Counted from the stretch's first letter, positions 1 through 12,245 are shown. The stretch: DNA of 64,000 nucleotides from Brachypodium distachyon (GCF_000005505.3 NC_016132.3:41058914-41122913); one strand, 5' to 3'. Made by a program: numbers and translations. Notes: generated from the letters alone by a model not told the origin.

Positions 1-715
1 CACACGCCCGCAAATCTAACATTCCCAAGACGGCGGCCCAAAGGGGAAACGCGACGCAATCCGCGCCGCCGCCGCCCAGTCGAAGGACTTTGGGTTTTCA
101 CCCAGGAAACTAGAGCGGGCTGGAGTGGAAGTACCTCGACAACGCCTCAATGGAGGAGAGTGACGCCTAAGAACGTCACCGCCATCTTGATTGGTCGAGC
201 CGACCAAGGGTTTCCCCAGTATGAAGCCAACACCACCGATTCCACGCCTTCTCTGACTTCAGCAGCCAGGTCCAGCGAGGAGGAGAGCCAAAGGGCACCG
301 ACGGCCGCCTCGGGAACCGCCGCAACAGGGACTCGCCACAAGAGCTCAGTCGAGCCGCCCGGGCCTGCGCCGCCGGCAAGGGAGATGACACCGCCAGGAC
401 CGCGACAATGACACCGCCAAGATCGTGCCGTCGGCAGGGACCCGCCGCCGCCTGGACCCACGCCGTCGCAGCCCCATGCATGGGCCGTGCCGCCCCGTGT
501 TGCCTAGAACCATGTTGCCGCAGCCTGCAGGTCACGCACGCGCAGCGCCGCCCACGCCGCCGGACCACCTGCTGGCCCCGCCGCTGCCGCCTCCGTGCGG
601 GCTTTGCCTGGCGGCGTGCTCCGGCGGCAGCGAGGGAAGGGTTGCCACGATCTGGGCTAGCGAGGGAGTACGTCACGGGAGAGAGAGTTATGGGAGATCT
701 GGGCTAGCAGGATAA
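1..715. repeat. GC-rich repeat-like stretch, unclassified
   Basis: The first 700 bases are GC-rich and open in several frames on both strands, as GC-rich sequence often is. No frame gives a recognisable domain. The wording of the sequence (proline, alanine and arginine-rich translations, repeated small motifs) is like the internal or subterminal parts of large cereal transposons, but no terminal repeats or target duplications are visible. I treat it as a probable transposon remnant cut by the window edge. No gene is called here. Confidence 0.3.
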
Positions 716-3400
716 TTGTGTAATTGTTTATTAGATATCGTCTTGTAAAGGTTGGTTCGTTTAATATATACCCTTGGCCTTCTCGCAAAATAATAATAAT
801 ATAAGCGAGCCTAACCTCGGATGGACAATTCTCTAATCCATCGAGAGAGATATCCGAGATGATTTTCTTTATCGCTAATCCAGACATATAAGATATGGAT
901 CTAACACAACCCGAATGATGTTTGTTTCGTTACAACCATTTGGAATGTGAACATAAAAAAAAACTGGTTTCTGTCTAGCAAAACTATATATATTCTGCAA
1001 AACATTAACAGCAAAGCAGATTGCCAAATTGGACACACAAAATTCTTTTGGAGAACTTATAAGGAACAAACTTTTGCTCTTTAGTCTTTCAAAGCGAAGC
1101 AATTTAGTCTTTCAAAGCGAAGCAAATGCTCTGTTGATTGTCCGATCGGAGAACGTGGATGCGATCGTGCCACGTGTCTCGTGGCAACTTCCTCTCCGTA
1201 AGTGGCAACTTACCCTGCATAAGTGGCAAGTCTAGATCCGTGAAGGTAGCAACTTTAGTCTGTGAGGGATGACAGCTTTAACCGTCGCATCAAAAGGCTA
1301 ACGAATGAATGTTCGCTCGCTATTCGTTCCATTAACCTTTTCACAACAAACCGGCTCTTGATGCATATGAAGGCTAGCAAATCTTTTTTTTCTTCTGGCA
1401 CCACTGCGTAATTTTTCTGTCAAATTAAAACGACGCCAAATGCATTAATATAGATACATAGACTCAATGGTGGATCTAGCCAGCTTCATAAACGGGCGAG
1501 ATGACGATCAGATGAGGTAAAAAGTGTTAGGCTGGACCGATGGATTAGAGACCCAAATGGCACTGCAGTTTAACTTTTTTCATTTTTCAGATAATTTTTA
1601 CTAACGATGTGTTGTTAAAAATAACGATTTGTTATATATAACTTACCTGATTTTAGTTAGAGATAAGTTGATTATTCAGTTATTGGATATGATTTGTGGT
1701 TTAAAATTTGAAACAGATGATGAAAAAAGAAGGGTAAAATGAGATCTAGACACTAATCCAACAGTTCTGATTCGTTAACTTAGGTTTAAGTTTTTTTACT
1801 TAAAATTCAGATAACTTAGATATTATATAACCACACCCTAAAAAATAAATTAAAAAATTATTAGGTGGGCCGTGCGCCACCCCGTTCGTCCAGAGATTGA
1901 ACCTTAGAATCCTGTCCGCATGAACAAGAACAACCCCCTTTGTGCGCATGCGCGAAAGAATCCAACGCAGAGAGCACCGACCTGGGAATCGAAGGCCGCG
2001 GATGAGAGGAGAGGAAGCAGTCCAAATCAGACGTGAAGCGGAACCTGGTTTTAAACCGCGCGCTTTAAATTATGGAGTGCGGGCAAGCCAAATTGGCTCA
2101 AAGAGAAAATGATGGATGCCTGGATGGGGATATCGATCCATCGATCTATTATCTCTCTTCCTTCCGACAGGAGGAGCGGAAAGATTTTATTCCATTGACA
2201 CGTACACGGGCGCAGCATGGTGACATGTTCAGATCGATGCCATCTTTTTTTAGAGTGCTTCCATATATGCTCTCTGCCTCTGGTACAGAGCCATGAATGC
2301 AAAGTGAAATTTTGTATAGAGCGCTTCAACCAAAGCTCCATGTGATTTATACAATAAACCTATATCTTTACCATAAAATTCACCCCCCCCCCCACCCCCT
2401 CAAAAAAAAAGTCCACACCCAAGTTCAGTTGTGATATGTCTAGATCGGTATCTCCTTACGTCCCTGACATCTTCGTAACAACATATTTGTTTCCTTGTAG
2501 GAAACATATGATCTTTGATCCTGATCCCATCGTTTCTGACCGGATTACTCGAACATATATGTTCGGTTTTCCTAATTCCCAAAACCTAGCAAGCGGAGAG
2601 CTAAGCGGCGTAGCATACTGGCAACTGGCGGCATGTGACAGGCATTAGGCGGAGGCAGCCATGGGAACCTTGTGCTTGTGCAGTAGCCAAAGCATATTAG
2701 CATGTTACATTTGTGGCAGAAAAGATTTTCTTGCGCCAATTGGAGTTCAAAATCTGGGTTTAGGACGTTGCTTGTTAGATCCCCTCGACTAACAACAGGT
2801 CGATGATTTTTCACCTTAAGCTTCCGTGATCGCCATCTGCGCTGGGGGTTGCTATGTTGCACCAAGTGGAACATTCCTACATATATAGAGTCGAGGCCAA
2901 GGCCAAGACATCGCATATCCGACCGCCGCTTGTTGAATCAAGAGCAACCCCTAGAAAAATCATGCCGCCATCATACGCCTTGTGCTACCATGATAGTTTG
3001 GATCTCTGTTACAGCACAACCGGCTGGCTTTAGTCAGTTAGTCATGCATGGTACCTGCGTGTTACGCAACCTACCACCAACAATCTTGGTTTCCCGGAAA
3101 ACTCATGGCTGTCCACTATACCATCATAATACACTTACGGTCTACAACTCTACAGTTTGGAAGACTCCATCGGTGTAAACCCCTACAAACCGATCACCAC
3201 CTAAACAAATGTGTCGCTAGAGATATCACCGCCACCGCTCAAATAACCATGTTTGTACCCAAGGCGAGCATATAGAGACCGACGATAGCAGCTATGAGGA
3301 TAAGAAAGGAGATCAGAGAGTGACGGTAGTTACGGTTTAGTCTAGTCGCCCATGTCACACATCACCCACACGTACCACAGGGAAACGGAGGACGGTACGC
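716..3400. other. Intergenic, no gene seen
   Basis: This is AT-rich sequence with short open frames only. There is a small imperfect direct repeat (tctttcaaagcgaagcaa, twice, near 1083-1124) and a run of C residues near 2384-2396. I see no splice-consistent coding exon, no terminal inverted repeat pair and no promoter that leads to an open frame. Confidence 0.5.
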
Positions 3401-3419
3401 TTTTATAATCATTTTGCCC

Positions 3420-4090
3420 TCTCTTTTTTTGCGAAAAGTACCACCGACCTATTAATAATCATCAGTAGCAATACAAAGAGCCCAAAAAATAATAAAAATT
3501 ACAAGTAGGTCTTTGAACCAACTAGCGATGTCAACAAGCACTAGAACGAGTTAAAGACGGGCCATCATTCTTACCCCTCCATCACCGGAGCCGGCCACAG
3601 CTTGCCAACAGATTGGTAGTGGACGGTGGGTAGTTGTCGTGCTAAGGCCTAGAAGGACCGGCGCACCAGAGCCGCAAAAATCGCCAAAGATGAGAACCGT
3701 AGATCAGAAGAGTCAAACCTAAAACCACACACAAAAAAAAACGGAAGTCGACCGAAACCGAAAAAGCCGGCCGGATCCCAAGGGATTCGCCGGAAACACA
3801 ACTCCACACTTAATGCCTAACGATTGACTCCAAGCTCCAGCTCGTCAACGCTCTTGTGGGGAAGAACATTGATCTGGGGCGGGCTGCAGGACCTTTATTC
3901 CCATCGCTGCCGATGCCCTTACATCGGAGACGAAAAACACAAAGACCCTACGCGGACCGGTCATCAGATCCGAGGTTCCCCCACCCTCAAGCCGCCGCCG
4001 TAGTTGCCGGCCAAGGGCAGGGGAACCAACGGTGGCGGCACTGGCGGCCGTAGGCAGGAAGGTCGCCTCGTGCGCTGGAGCCCTAGGAAA
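3420..4090. repeat. Diverged interspersed repeat, unclassified
   Basis: A stretch with a GC-rich right half. Its wording (short text about CCGGAGCCGGCC, AAGGCC, GCGCACCAGA and a GC-rich end) resembles a very common cereal interspersed repeat that I recall but cannot name with certainty. No TIR, LTR or coding domain is evident. The short open frames at 3845-4108 are interpreted as chance. Confidence 0.3.
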
Positions 4091-4195
4091 AAATGCTTCG
4101 CGTGACACTTTACGATTTGATAGGCATAATCATGTGTCCTCTCTCCACTTAATTTGGTCAGTCTGATTAACTGCATAACCTAAGTTAATCATGTA

Positions 4196-4308
4196 CTCCC
4201 TTTATCCCATATTAAGTGACCAAATATTACATGTATCTAGACACTTTTTTGGTATATATACATTCATATTTGGACAAATTTAGGCCACTTAATATGGAAC
4301 GGAGGGAG
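4196..4308. mobile_element. Stowaway MITE (113 bp)
   Basis: The element begins CTCCCTTTATCCCATATTAA and ends TTAATATGGAACGGAGGGAG, so its two ends are imperfect inverted repeats. It is flanked by TA on each side, the target site of Tc1/mariner-type Stowaway MITEs. The interior includes acatgtatctagacac, related to the copies at 4923 and 20794. It has no coding capacity. Confidence 0.88.
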
Positions 4309-4922
4309 TATTAATAATCTTTTTTTTGAACTCTGGAGTATTAATAATCTTAATTGTATATGATCCTCTGAGGCAGACGGCACAATCATCATCATGCGGA
4401 CACGTTGGCAGCGCCCGGGCTCTCTCGCGCGCAGACACACGAGGGCGTGTGTGGGTAGAGAGATGGATCGTGTGGATATTACAGAATGGAAAGGGGCAAG
4501 GCATCAAGACCTTGGGGATGGACCTGCAGGCATGATTGTGAGAATATGCAACCCCCACATAAGACCTTCCTTGCATAGTCTATCTATAGCTTTCCTGCAT
4601 TACAACATGCATTTTGAGTTTTTGACGCCAGAGGAGCTTACCCATCAGGGTCAGGGCCCTTTCATGCAAAGGGGGCTGGAGAGAGCTGTGGGAATCACAT
4701 AAAGCCTTGCCCCCACCGGTATAATTTGGGGCGGGCCTCATCGACTAATCGATCAGGATCAAGCATCCAATATTGTGCTGTGTTTTGCCACATCTGCTAG
4801 CTCTACCACGTCTATGTCGTCGATCACGCCGCTGTCTGGACGGACATAAATATCGGGCCCTAGTGTGGATGTTAATTGACTTGATTTGAAGAAACTTTTA
4901 CTTAAACACCCCTAATTTTCTA

Positions 4923-5036
4923 CTCCCTCCGTCTCATATTAAGTAATTCAAATTTGTTCAAATATGGACGTGTTCATGCCTTAAAAAATGTCTAAATACA
5001 TGTAATAGAAAGTCACTTAATATGGGACGGAGGGAG
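4923..5036. mobile_element. Stowaway MITE (114 bp)
   Basis: Ends are CTCCCTCCGTCTCATATTAA and TTAATATGGGACGGAGGGAG, flanked by TA on both sides. The interior (caaatatgga, acatgtaatagaaagtcact) is shared with the copy at 20794. Both belong to one Stowaway subfamily. The whole element can fold into a long hairpin. Confidence 0.9.
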
Positions 5037-5867
5037 TATATGCAAATTGTTACAACGAATTTCATGCAAAAGTATTTGATTGTAAAAATGTGTCTATACA
5101 AGACAAATGCCTATGTCCAAAATGACAATTAACGAACAAGTTTGTGTACTTGGTGTGTGTTCCTACGAACCCAAAACATTCATGTATGTGTGTTAGTACT
5201 ACGTGTGTAGTGAAGAAAAAAAATGACGGTGCAAACTTTGACCAATGATTGTCTATTTATGTGTTGCGAGTCCTTTGCCGTTGCAGTACATAAATGAAAT
5301 GTATGCCATATATACTTACACATCCACACAAGATCTTTGATTCCTTAATGTTTTAGAATTAATCTACGTTACATAATAGGGTTGTCTATTCATAAATTGC
5401 TCCCCTTAAATCCCATGTCATGTTTCCAAACCTTTGGATTAACAACTAACTATCACCCATCTCCAAGTCGGTGATAAACCTTGATTGTAGCCCTATGAAT
5501 GTCTAACAAATCTCGTTTTGCCCGCAAAAAATATATAAAAAAACATCCTTGTACCAAGTCACTTCTATAAAATCTGCAGATTAATATGTCACCAAAGTTG
5601 TACTACACACTTACAAAGAGTGCAACTTTAGCCTTAACATTGTCCAATCTTAGGCAACCGAGAAGAACAGATTGAAGACTAGGCTCCACCGTGAACTCGA
5701 ACTTGAGCACACTGGTTTGATCGGGGGAAAGAACCATGGGTATTGAAACTTCAGGTGAAAATACCATCATACCCCCATGCAGATCAATGGCAAATAGCAG
5801 GAGGTAACTCCCAAGCACCGTAGAATTGCTAAGACAACTGAGAATTTGCAGAAGCACTATCCATACT
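5037..5867. other. Intergenic, no gene seen
   Basis: AT-rich sequence between a Stowaway MITE and the Mutator-type MITE. An 84-codon open frame on the minus strand (5603-5857) has no recognisable domain. I see no other structure. Confidence 0.45.
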
Positions 5868-5876
5868 AGTCAAATA

Positions 5877-6275
5877 GGCGAAGTATCCGGTGAAAACCCT
5901 CATTCAGTGCAAACCGTGCAAACTATATAAAAACCACGTTTAGAAGTTTCAAAAAAATTCTACAAAATTACCATATGTTGGGACTGCGATGTTCTACAAA
6001 CCTGCAAAATTTTAAGTTCAAAATAAAAAGCATTTGGGAGAAATTAAAAAGAGAAATTTACAACGAATAGTGTCGAACACTGAAAAACCACTATTCATGC
6101 AGAATTTGTCTTTTTCGCTGCTACCAAACGAAATTGAGTTTGGATTTGAAATTTCACGCATATATAAAACATCACTTTTCTAACATATGTGATTTTTTTT
6201 AGAATTTTTTGAACCTTTTTCGATGGAGTTTTCACAGTTTGCACCGTAGAGGTGGTTTTCACCGGATACTTCGCC
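5877..6275. mobile_element. Mutator-type MITE with perfect 9-bp TSD (399 bp)
   Basis: The element opens GGCGAAGTATCCGGTGAAAA and closes TTTTCACCGGATACTTCGCC, a perfect terminal inverted repeat of 22 bp when two further bases are counted. It is flanked by the direct repeat AGTCAAATA at 5868-5876 and 6276-6284. A 9-bp duplication is the signature of the Mutator superfamily. The interior is AT-rich and non-coding. A clearly related copy lies at 25626-26017 with a different 9-bp duplication, which confirms that this is a mobile unit. Confidence 0.92.
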
Positions 6276-6284
6276 AGTCAAATA

Positions 6285-7293
6285 TTTTTAGATCGGACTG
6301 TGTCTATATATGTAGATATATATGTAGAACATATAAAATATCAACATATGCAATAATAGTTTAACTGAACATTATATGATCAGAGTGTCATTTTTAAAAC
6401 TGTGTGAATATCTGGAGTGACACAGTGCACAACTGCACGGGAAGATCGTATTAATTAGTAAAAAAATTACAACACTTCGGCACACAGAAAGTCCACTCCG
6501 ATCCTTCACCCACGTGTGAATCACAAGTAAGGTTGTGGCTGGCTTGTCATGAATTCGCCATGTAATACACATGCGTGCATGCATGCATGAGGGATGAGAA
6601 TAAATCTAAATCCAATAGTCATATAGTATAAATAAACGTGGATGTGCACACGTGGAACATTTGCAAGTACATGGTTATTATTTTTATTCTAGTTCCACGA
6701 AGACCGCCCCCCTCTTCAATTCCAAATCCACGAAACTAATATAAAAATTTATGTTAAACTATAACCAATTATTAGACTAGTAGTAATAGCATCATGTTAT
6801 CTGTGATGCAAAAGTGATATCAGTGAGTTCATATTGAAAATATTTTCTAATGGTATAATTTTTGTACAAATAGATCAAATATTATTGCCCTTGTACTTTG
6901 TAGTTGGTAAAAGGTTAAGCTAGAAATTTCGGGTTGCCCTTGTATACATGGAAGGACCGAATACTATCTCACTTCAGTTGTGTTCACTACAGCAAGTAAT
7001 ACTAGTAATAACCATTCTTAAAAAAAAATACTCCTAGTAGGTACCAGGACTTATTTATTTTTTTCAAAAAGGGGAAAAAACCCGCCCTCTGCGTACCAGG
7101 ATTTAATTAAGTGAACATGATCCTCGATCCTTCTATAGAAGAAGTGCACACAATTTATTACTTAGATCATCAATTAGACCAATAATATATAGGTTATTAT
7201 GTGGTAAAAATTTATCATTTTTTTGAATCAAATACAATTGTATAATTCCCCATATGTCCTGTCATTTACCGTATTGTATTCATCAGCCTTCTG
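6285..7293. other. Intergenic, no gene seen
   Basis: AT-rich sequence with a short gcatgcatgcatg run near 6576. No open frame of note, no terminal repeats found. Confidence 0.45.
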
Positions 7294-7467
7294 AAAATAT
7301 TCATCAGCAACTCATCAACTCGCATAGGAGGATGGGGCTCTGGCGACCGCAACCCTAACCCACCCTCCCCTTCCCGGCCGGCGATCCCTCTGATCGGTGG
7401 CCTTCGGCGGTGATCTCTCGGATCAATCTCTCCGGCTTCCTCCGCGCTTTCGATTGATCCCCATCTC

Positions 7468-9195
7468 ATGGCAGTGCACACCTCCATCACGCTGGGATTG
7501 GACTTTGCGCCGGGAGTGGTTCGAAAGGAGGTCAAGAGGATCCATGGAGTCCCCGTCCACCCTGAGGGTAAATCTAAACACTTCTACTTGGCTGTTTCAT
7601 TCGGACGTGCAAAATTTCGTTTGGATGTGGACTCGGTCAGTCTTGCTTTGGAGTGTTGCCTTGGGGGACTCTGTGATGAGTTTTCGGTGGTTCATCTGCA
7701 GGATCGAGTTTTTCGATTTTCAGTCTCCACCAAATCTGTTGGTTTCATGATTCACAATTTGCATAAGTTTTCTTGTGCTCAGTTTAAATGTTTCTTCCAT
7801 CTTTGGGGAAATGGTGGACCTCACTAGAATTCTGAGTTCAAAGCCTGGCAGCGTGAGAATCAAGAGGAATGGACCATTATCCGGCCCTCTAATCGTTATG
7901 TTAATCGTGCCTTGCATGCCATGAACTCTGTTGCTTCCCCGGTTCTGAAATCTGCTTCTTGGGGCAAGCGGAAAATTCAGAATGTGTCCTTCGCTCCTAT
8001 TATTTCTTATGAGGCCTACAAAGGTTATTCGGCCCCTGATCCGGAGGTACTGGTTATGGATTTGTTGGATGCGGGTTATGATCATGCTGATGCTCGTGCT
8101 ACTGTTCTTCGTCAGTTCAATTTGCCGGGGGTCATCTTTCTTCTTGCTGTTACTCTGGAATCTCCTTGTCAAATTAATTTTGGCTCGTTTAATCGGATTT
8201 CTCGTGAGGAGGAATTATTGGCACCAACTGAGTCGGCTACATTTTTTGCTCCGACTATCACGGCCCGATCATCTGTTCTAGCTGATCTAGCTCAAACATC
8301 GCAGAGCGGGTACCCGGAGAATTTAAATTTGGATGGCCATTTGGGCCTTTCTGCTGACCGTCTTTGTGGGCTGGACAAAGTTGTGGACGATATTGCATAC
8401 AGGTTTTGGGACTATGGAAACTGTCTGCGAATGGGCCATTCTGCTTTGGGTTGTACGAAGAAAGTTCGCTACAAGGGTTGTTTTAAGTTGGGCCACATTC
8501 TGAAGGCGTGTCCTTCCAGGCCCAGTGCTCTCTCGGATCAGCACGAGCAGCTCTCTTCTTCGGTTTTGGCGGGGGCAGATACGCCTCCTCTAATTCTGGA
8601 CGGGACATGTACCTACCCTACTAGTTCCTCGGAGAGTCCGGATGCTACAGTTGAGAGGATTATCAAAAATCCCAATCTGCCATCGCTCTCCTTTGAATCC
8701 ATGGCGAACTTCGACCTCAACCCTGCCCCCTACGTCCCTCGCGGCATGGCGATTGAGGATGGTGGGCCGTTCCGTCTGCAACGCACCTTCGTCACGCTCG
8801 CGGGTGCGCCGGCATGCCGTCATGAATCCTACCTCATCGCCATGGTTGAGCCGCTGCCGCCAACGGAGGAGGTACCGGCTGTCATTGCTCAGGTGCATGC
8901 GTATATGGTTGAGATTTTGCATTACGAGGTGGTTAGTTTGCGTCGCCACCCCTTTGGTCTTGCTAGATTTTGCATGCGCAATGCTATTGATAGGGATGTG
9001 CTGGTCAGTTTACCTCCTGTGGATTTTTGGCCTGGTCGCCCTTTGAGATTCGTTAAGCATGATGAGGCCAACAACTTTCGTACCACTGAATTTACTCGAA
9101 ATGGGTGGGTCATGCTGCTAGGGATTCCCTTAGATATCCAAGATGATGCTTTCATTACGCAAGCTGTGGAAACTTTTGGTAAACTTGAGTACTAG
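7468..9195 (+). pseudogene. LINE ORF1 (gag-like, zinc-knuckle protein), one in-frame stop
   Basis: One frame runs from the ATG at 7468 to 9195, broken only by a TAG at 7825-7827. The part before the stop begins MAVHTSITLGLDFAPG. The part after it contains a cysteine/histidine cluster around 8400-8510 (GHSALGCTKK then GHILKACP), which is a degenerate pair of CCHC knuckles as in plant L1-type ORF1 proteins. In this family ORF1 binds the element RNA. Several knuckle cysteines are changed to other residues (for example WDYGNC where C-x2-C is usual), so the protein is probably not functional even if the stop is read through. Confidence 0.75.
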
Positions 9196-9308
9196 ATTCA
9201 GAGAGAATCTACTGATGCCAGGGTTCTTGCTAAGGTCATCTATGAGGATGCCACCACTGTTCCTCGTGACATTGTGGTTAGGGAGGTCATGGTGATCTTC
9301 TTCAGTCT

Positions 9309-9836
9309 GTGATCAATGAGGCCTTAAGGCGGGGTAGATTATCTCTCCCGGTGCCAGCCTGCCGTTTGGAGAATTTTCCGGTTATTCAGTATGCAGATGA
9401 TACTTTGTTAATCTTGCCTGCTCGTCAGGATCATTTGGAGATGCTAAAGGAGCTGCTTCTGAATTATGAAACATCCACTAGGTTGAGGGTCAACTTTCAT
9501 AAATCTTCGATGATCCCTATTAATCTGGAGGATGGATAGGTGGACATGCTGGCGGCTAATTTTGGTTGTGTTATGGGGGCTTTCCCTTTCACATATTTGG
9601 GTTTACCTCCGGGACTTACACGTCTTCGGGTCTGTGATTTCACTCCCCTGCTTGATAGGGTGGAGCGTCGTCTTACTGCAAGCTGCTCCTTCTTGTCTCA
9701 GGTTGGTAAATTACATATGGTCAATTCAGTTCTTTCTTCACTTCCCACCTATTATATGTGCTCGTTGTGTATCCCGCAAGGTGTGATCGCCTCGATTGAT
9801 CGTGCAAGGAGGCACTGTCTTTGGACTGAGTCTGCA
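9309..9836 (+). pseudogene. LINE reverse transcriptase fragment (YADD)
   Basis: The frame from 9309 shows FPVIQYADDTLLILPA, the catalytic YADD of L1-type reverse transcriptase, followed by RLRVNFHKSS and, after a TAG at 9537-9539, FTYLGLPPGL and LSQVGKLHMVNSVLSSLPTY. These are the ordered landmarks of the palm and thumb of plant LINE polymerases. Everything N-terminal to YADD, including the endonuclease, is absent. A second stop lies at 9837. This is a relic. Confidence 0.82.
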
Positions 9837-9990
9837 TAGAATCGTCACCGTCAATCTTTGGTGGCTTGGGATGCGGTTTGCAGACCAAAATCCAGAGGTG
9901 GTCTGGGGATTGTTTAATCTCAGGCTTTAGAATGACGCCTTGCTCATGAAGCATCTTCATAAATTTTATAACCGTGTCAGGGTGCCGTGA

Positions 9991-11064
9991 GTGGAGCTGA
10001 TTTGGAACTCTCATTATGCCCATGAGATTCCCCATGCTGCTAACTTGTGTGGATCCTTTTGGTGGAGGGATATTATGAAGATTTCTGATCAGTTTTTACC
10101 CTTCACCAATTGTGAGGTGGGGGATGGGTTGTCGATTCTATTCTGGTTTGACCCTTGGCATGGCGAACCCCTATGCCTGCAATTTCCTCGGCTTTTTTCA
10201 TTTGTCACTGATTTCAAATGGTCGGTTGCTCAGGCCTCTCGTGCAGATACTATATTAAATATGTTGCAATTGCCTCTTTCGAAGGAGGCTTACTTGGAGT
10301 ATGAGCAGCTGGTTGTGGGCCTTTTTCAGAATATTCAACATGATCAACCAGATGGATGGAGTTATTCTTGGGGAACCAATTTCTCTTCATCTAAAAGATA
10401 TGGGCTGAATTTTGATCATCTGGCAGCTCGCCCTGACATGATGAAGATTTGGAAGAGTGGTCTTACCCCTAGAGTCAAAGTCTTCACTTGGTTGTTGATT
10501 AATGATCGTTTAAACGCCAGGCATATGTTGCATAGGACGCATTGGCAAGTGACAAATGACTTTACTTGTGTTTTGTGTCACTCTGGCACTTGGGAGGATT
10601 GGCAGCATTTATTCTTTGGGTGCCAATTTAGTCAGAGGATTTGGAATTATCTGCAAATTCAGTGGTCTGCCGGTGTGGATTTGAAGCAAATTATAATAGA
10701 TACTCAGAGATCTTTTGGGCATCCTTTCTTTGTGGAGGTGGCTGCCATGAGTTGTTGGCATATTTGGGTGCCAATTTAGTCAGAGGATTTGGAATTATCT
10801 GCAAATTCAGTGGTCTGCCGGTGTGGATTTGAAGCAAATTATAATAGATACTCAGAGATCTTTTGGGCATCCTTTCTTTGTGGAGGTGGCTGCCATGAGT
10901 TGTTGGCATATTTGGAAGCAACGCAATAGACGCATTTTTGAGGGTATTAGGCCTTCATTTAGATCTTGGAGGAGAGATTTTGTTGAGGACATTTCTTTGC
11001 TTCAACATAGATTTAAACCACACTGGGTGGCCCCTTTCCTCCTTTCACTGAGGTCTTTACCTTA
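9991..11064 (+). pseudogene. LINE zf-RVT region, broken by a 148-bp tandem duplication
   Basis: The translation contains KSGLTPRVKVFTWLLINDRL, then LHRTHWQVTNDFTCVLCHSG and WQHLFFGCQFSQRIW. This is the zinc-binding region (zf-RVT type) found downstream of reverse transcriptase in plant LINEs. The reading frame is lost at 10768, where a 148-bp segment is repeated in tandem. It resumes in another frame at 10823-11065 with WKQRNRRIFEG, a further conserved landmark of the same region. Confidence 0.8.
10620..10915 (+). repeat. Perfect tandem duplication, 2 x 148 bp
   Basis: Bases 10620-10767 (starting gtgccaatttagtcagagg, ending ggcatatttgg) are repeated base for base at 10768-10915. The unit length is not a multiple of three, so it breaks the LINE reading frame and brings a TAG into frame. 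The lack of any difference between copies means a recent event or an assembly artefact. Confidence 0.95.
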
Positions 11065-11364
11065 GCTTTGTAATTATACCCCTGTACATATCTTTGTTTA
11101 ATGAAAACGACTCACGGTCGGGGCCTCCCCTACAGTTTCCGGTCAAAAAAAAAATATTCATCGGCTAAAATTGCAGAATACTAAGCCAAAATTTGCACTA
11201 TTTGAAGGTTTCCAAGTCAGGGCTGTCTAGAAGAATAGTATTTCCCCGTAAAGTTTGGTGTGTAAGTTAAATCTGAACTAAATACTAAAACTCCGATTAA
11301 ATACTCTGATTTCAAACATGCCCTTAAATAAGTGTAGTGCAAATTTTGTTAGTTATATATGGAG

Positions 11365-12236
11365 GAGAAAATTGCATTGACGGTCCATAAACATGACACG
11401 CGTGAACGGTTTAGTCCGTCAACTCGCAAAGCACGTTCTCGACACGCCTAAACTTGGCAAGCCTGCTCACTTTCCGTCTAAATCGTGGTTTGTGGTGGTA
11501 GGGGACCAAAGCGAAGCTTGAACAAGGACCGACACACCACGATGGATGATAGCAAGGGGCGGTAGACCTGGATGTCGACACTCGGTGCCATGCGGACCTT
11601 CAAGCTCACGCGGGAATTCGGCCACAAGTGCAATGGCAAGAATGTCTGGCTATTGCAGCAGGCGGAGCGGACCATCACCGTTGCTACGGTTCGGCACCAT
11701 ACTAGGATCCAGTCTCACCTCCGTTATTTTCTCACTCCCTGGCCCACCTACGCCCTTGCCATGCCGTGCGTACCACCACATCGATCGCGGTCGCCCTTTC
11801 TTACCAGCCATGTGGCGGAGGCTATGTCGTGGTTGGAACTCAGGTTGTTACTCTCACGTCTCCAACGAGGAGCCTGAGTAGTAGGCTCCTACTCCTGTTG
11901 CGGCCATGTTCTTCCGATGGTTCAAGAATGGCGTCATGCGCGAAAATGGCCATCTGTTCATGATGAGGACCATATAGGAAATGAGTAGGGAAGCTCTAGG
12001 GGATTTTTAAAAATAAACTAAATAAATACCAAACACCAAACTTGCTAAAACCCCTCCCCAAAGTATCCTATAGTGGCCACATCAACCTCTATGTGGCTAT
12101 TTACCGGTTTAAATCATGGTTTGGACTGAAAGTGAACAAGACTGACAAGTTTAGGGGGCTGAAATCATGATTTGCGAATTGAAGAACTAAACTGTTTGCA
12201 CGTGCCAAGTTTATGGACTGCCAATGCAATTCCCTC
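11365..12236. mobile_element. Mutator-like element with long TIRs, Pack-MULE candidate (872 bp)
   Basis: The two ends are imperfect inverted repeats of roughly 110 to 130 bp. The left begins GAGAAAATTGCATTGACGGT and the right, reversed, begins GAGGGAATTGCATTGGCAGT. Flanks are TATATGGAG (11356-11364) and TATATGAAG (12237-12245), a 9-bp duplication with one change. The middle, about 11520-11950, is clearly richer in GC than the ends and is partly open, as in Pack-MULEs that carry host gene pieces. I could not name a parent gene, so capture is an inference. Confidence 0.75.
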
Positions 12237-12245
12237 TATATGAAG

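Larger units (their letters stand above)
7309..11150 (+). mobile_element. Internally deleted LINE (non-LTR) retrotransposon
   Basis: The unit carries, in order, a GC-rich leader, a long ORF1 with a gag-like zinc knuckle, the C-terminal part of a reverse transcriptase with YADD, a zf-RVT type region, and an A-rich tail. It is flanked by near-identical 15-bp direct repeats, aaaatattcatcagc at 7294-7308 and aaaatattcatcggc at 11151-11165. These match a target-primed insertion followed by one substitution. The endonuclease and the N-terminal two thirds of the reverse transcriptase are missing between about 9200 and 9300. There are several stops and frame changes. The element is dead. Confidence 0.85.

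Noticed and set aside
176..676. 166-codon minus-strand frame and overlapping plus-strand frames
   Set aside because: GC-rich sequence opens many frames at once. The translations are Arg/Ala/Pro-rich without any motif, and none has splice or promoter support.
4923..5036. MIRNA gene
   Set aside because: The hairpin is explained by Stowaway TIRs with TA target sites. No known conserved plant miRNA sequence was recognised in this window.
7912..9195. Stand-alone 427-residue zinc knuckle gene
   Set aside because: It is in the same frame as 7468-7827 and separated only by a TAG. It lies within a LINE bounded by target duplications.
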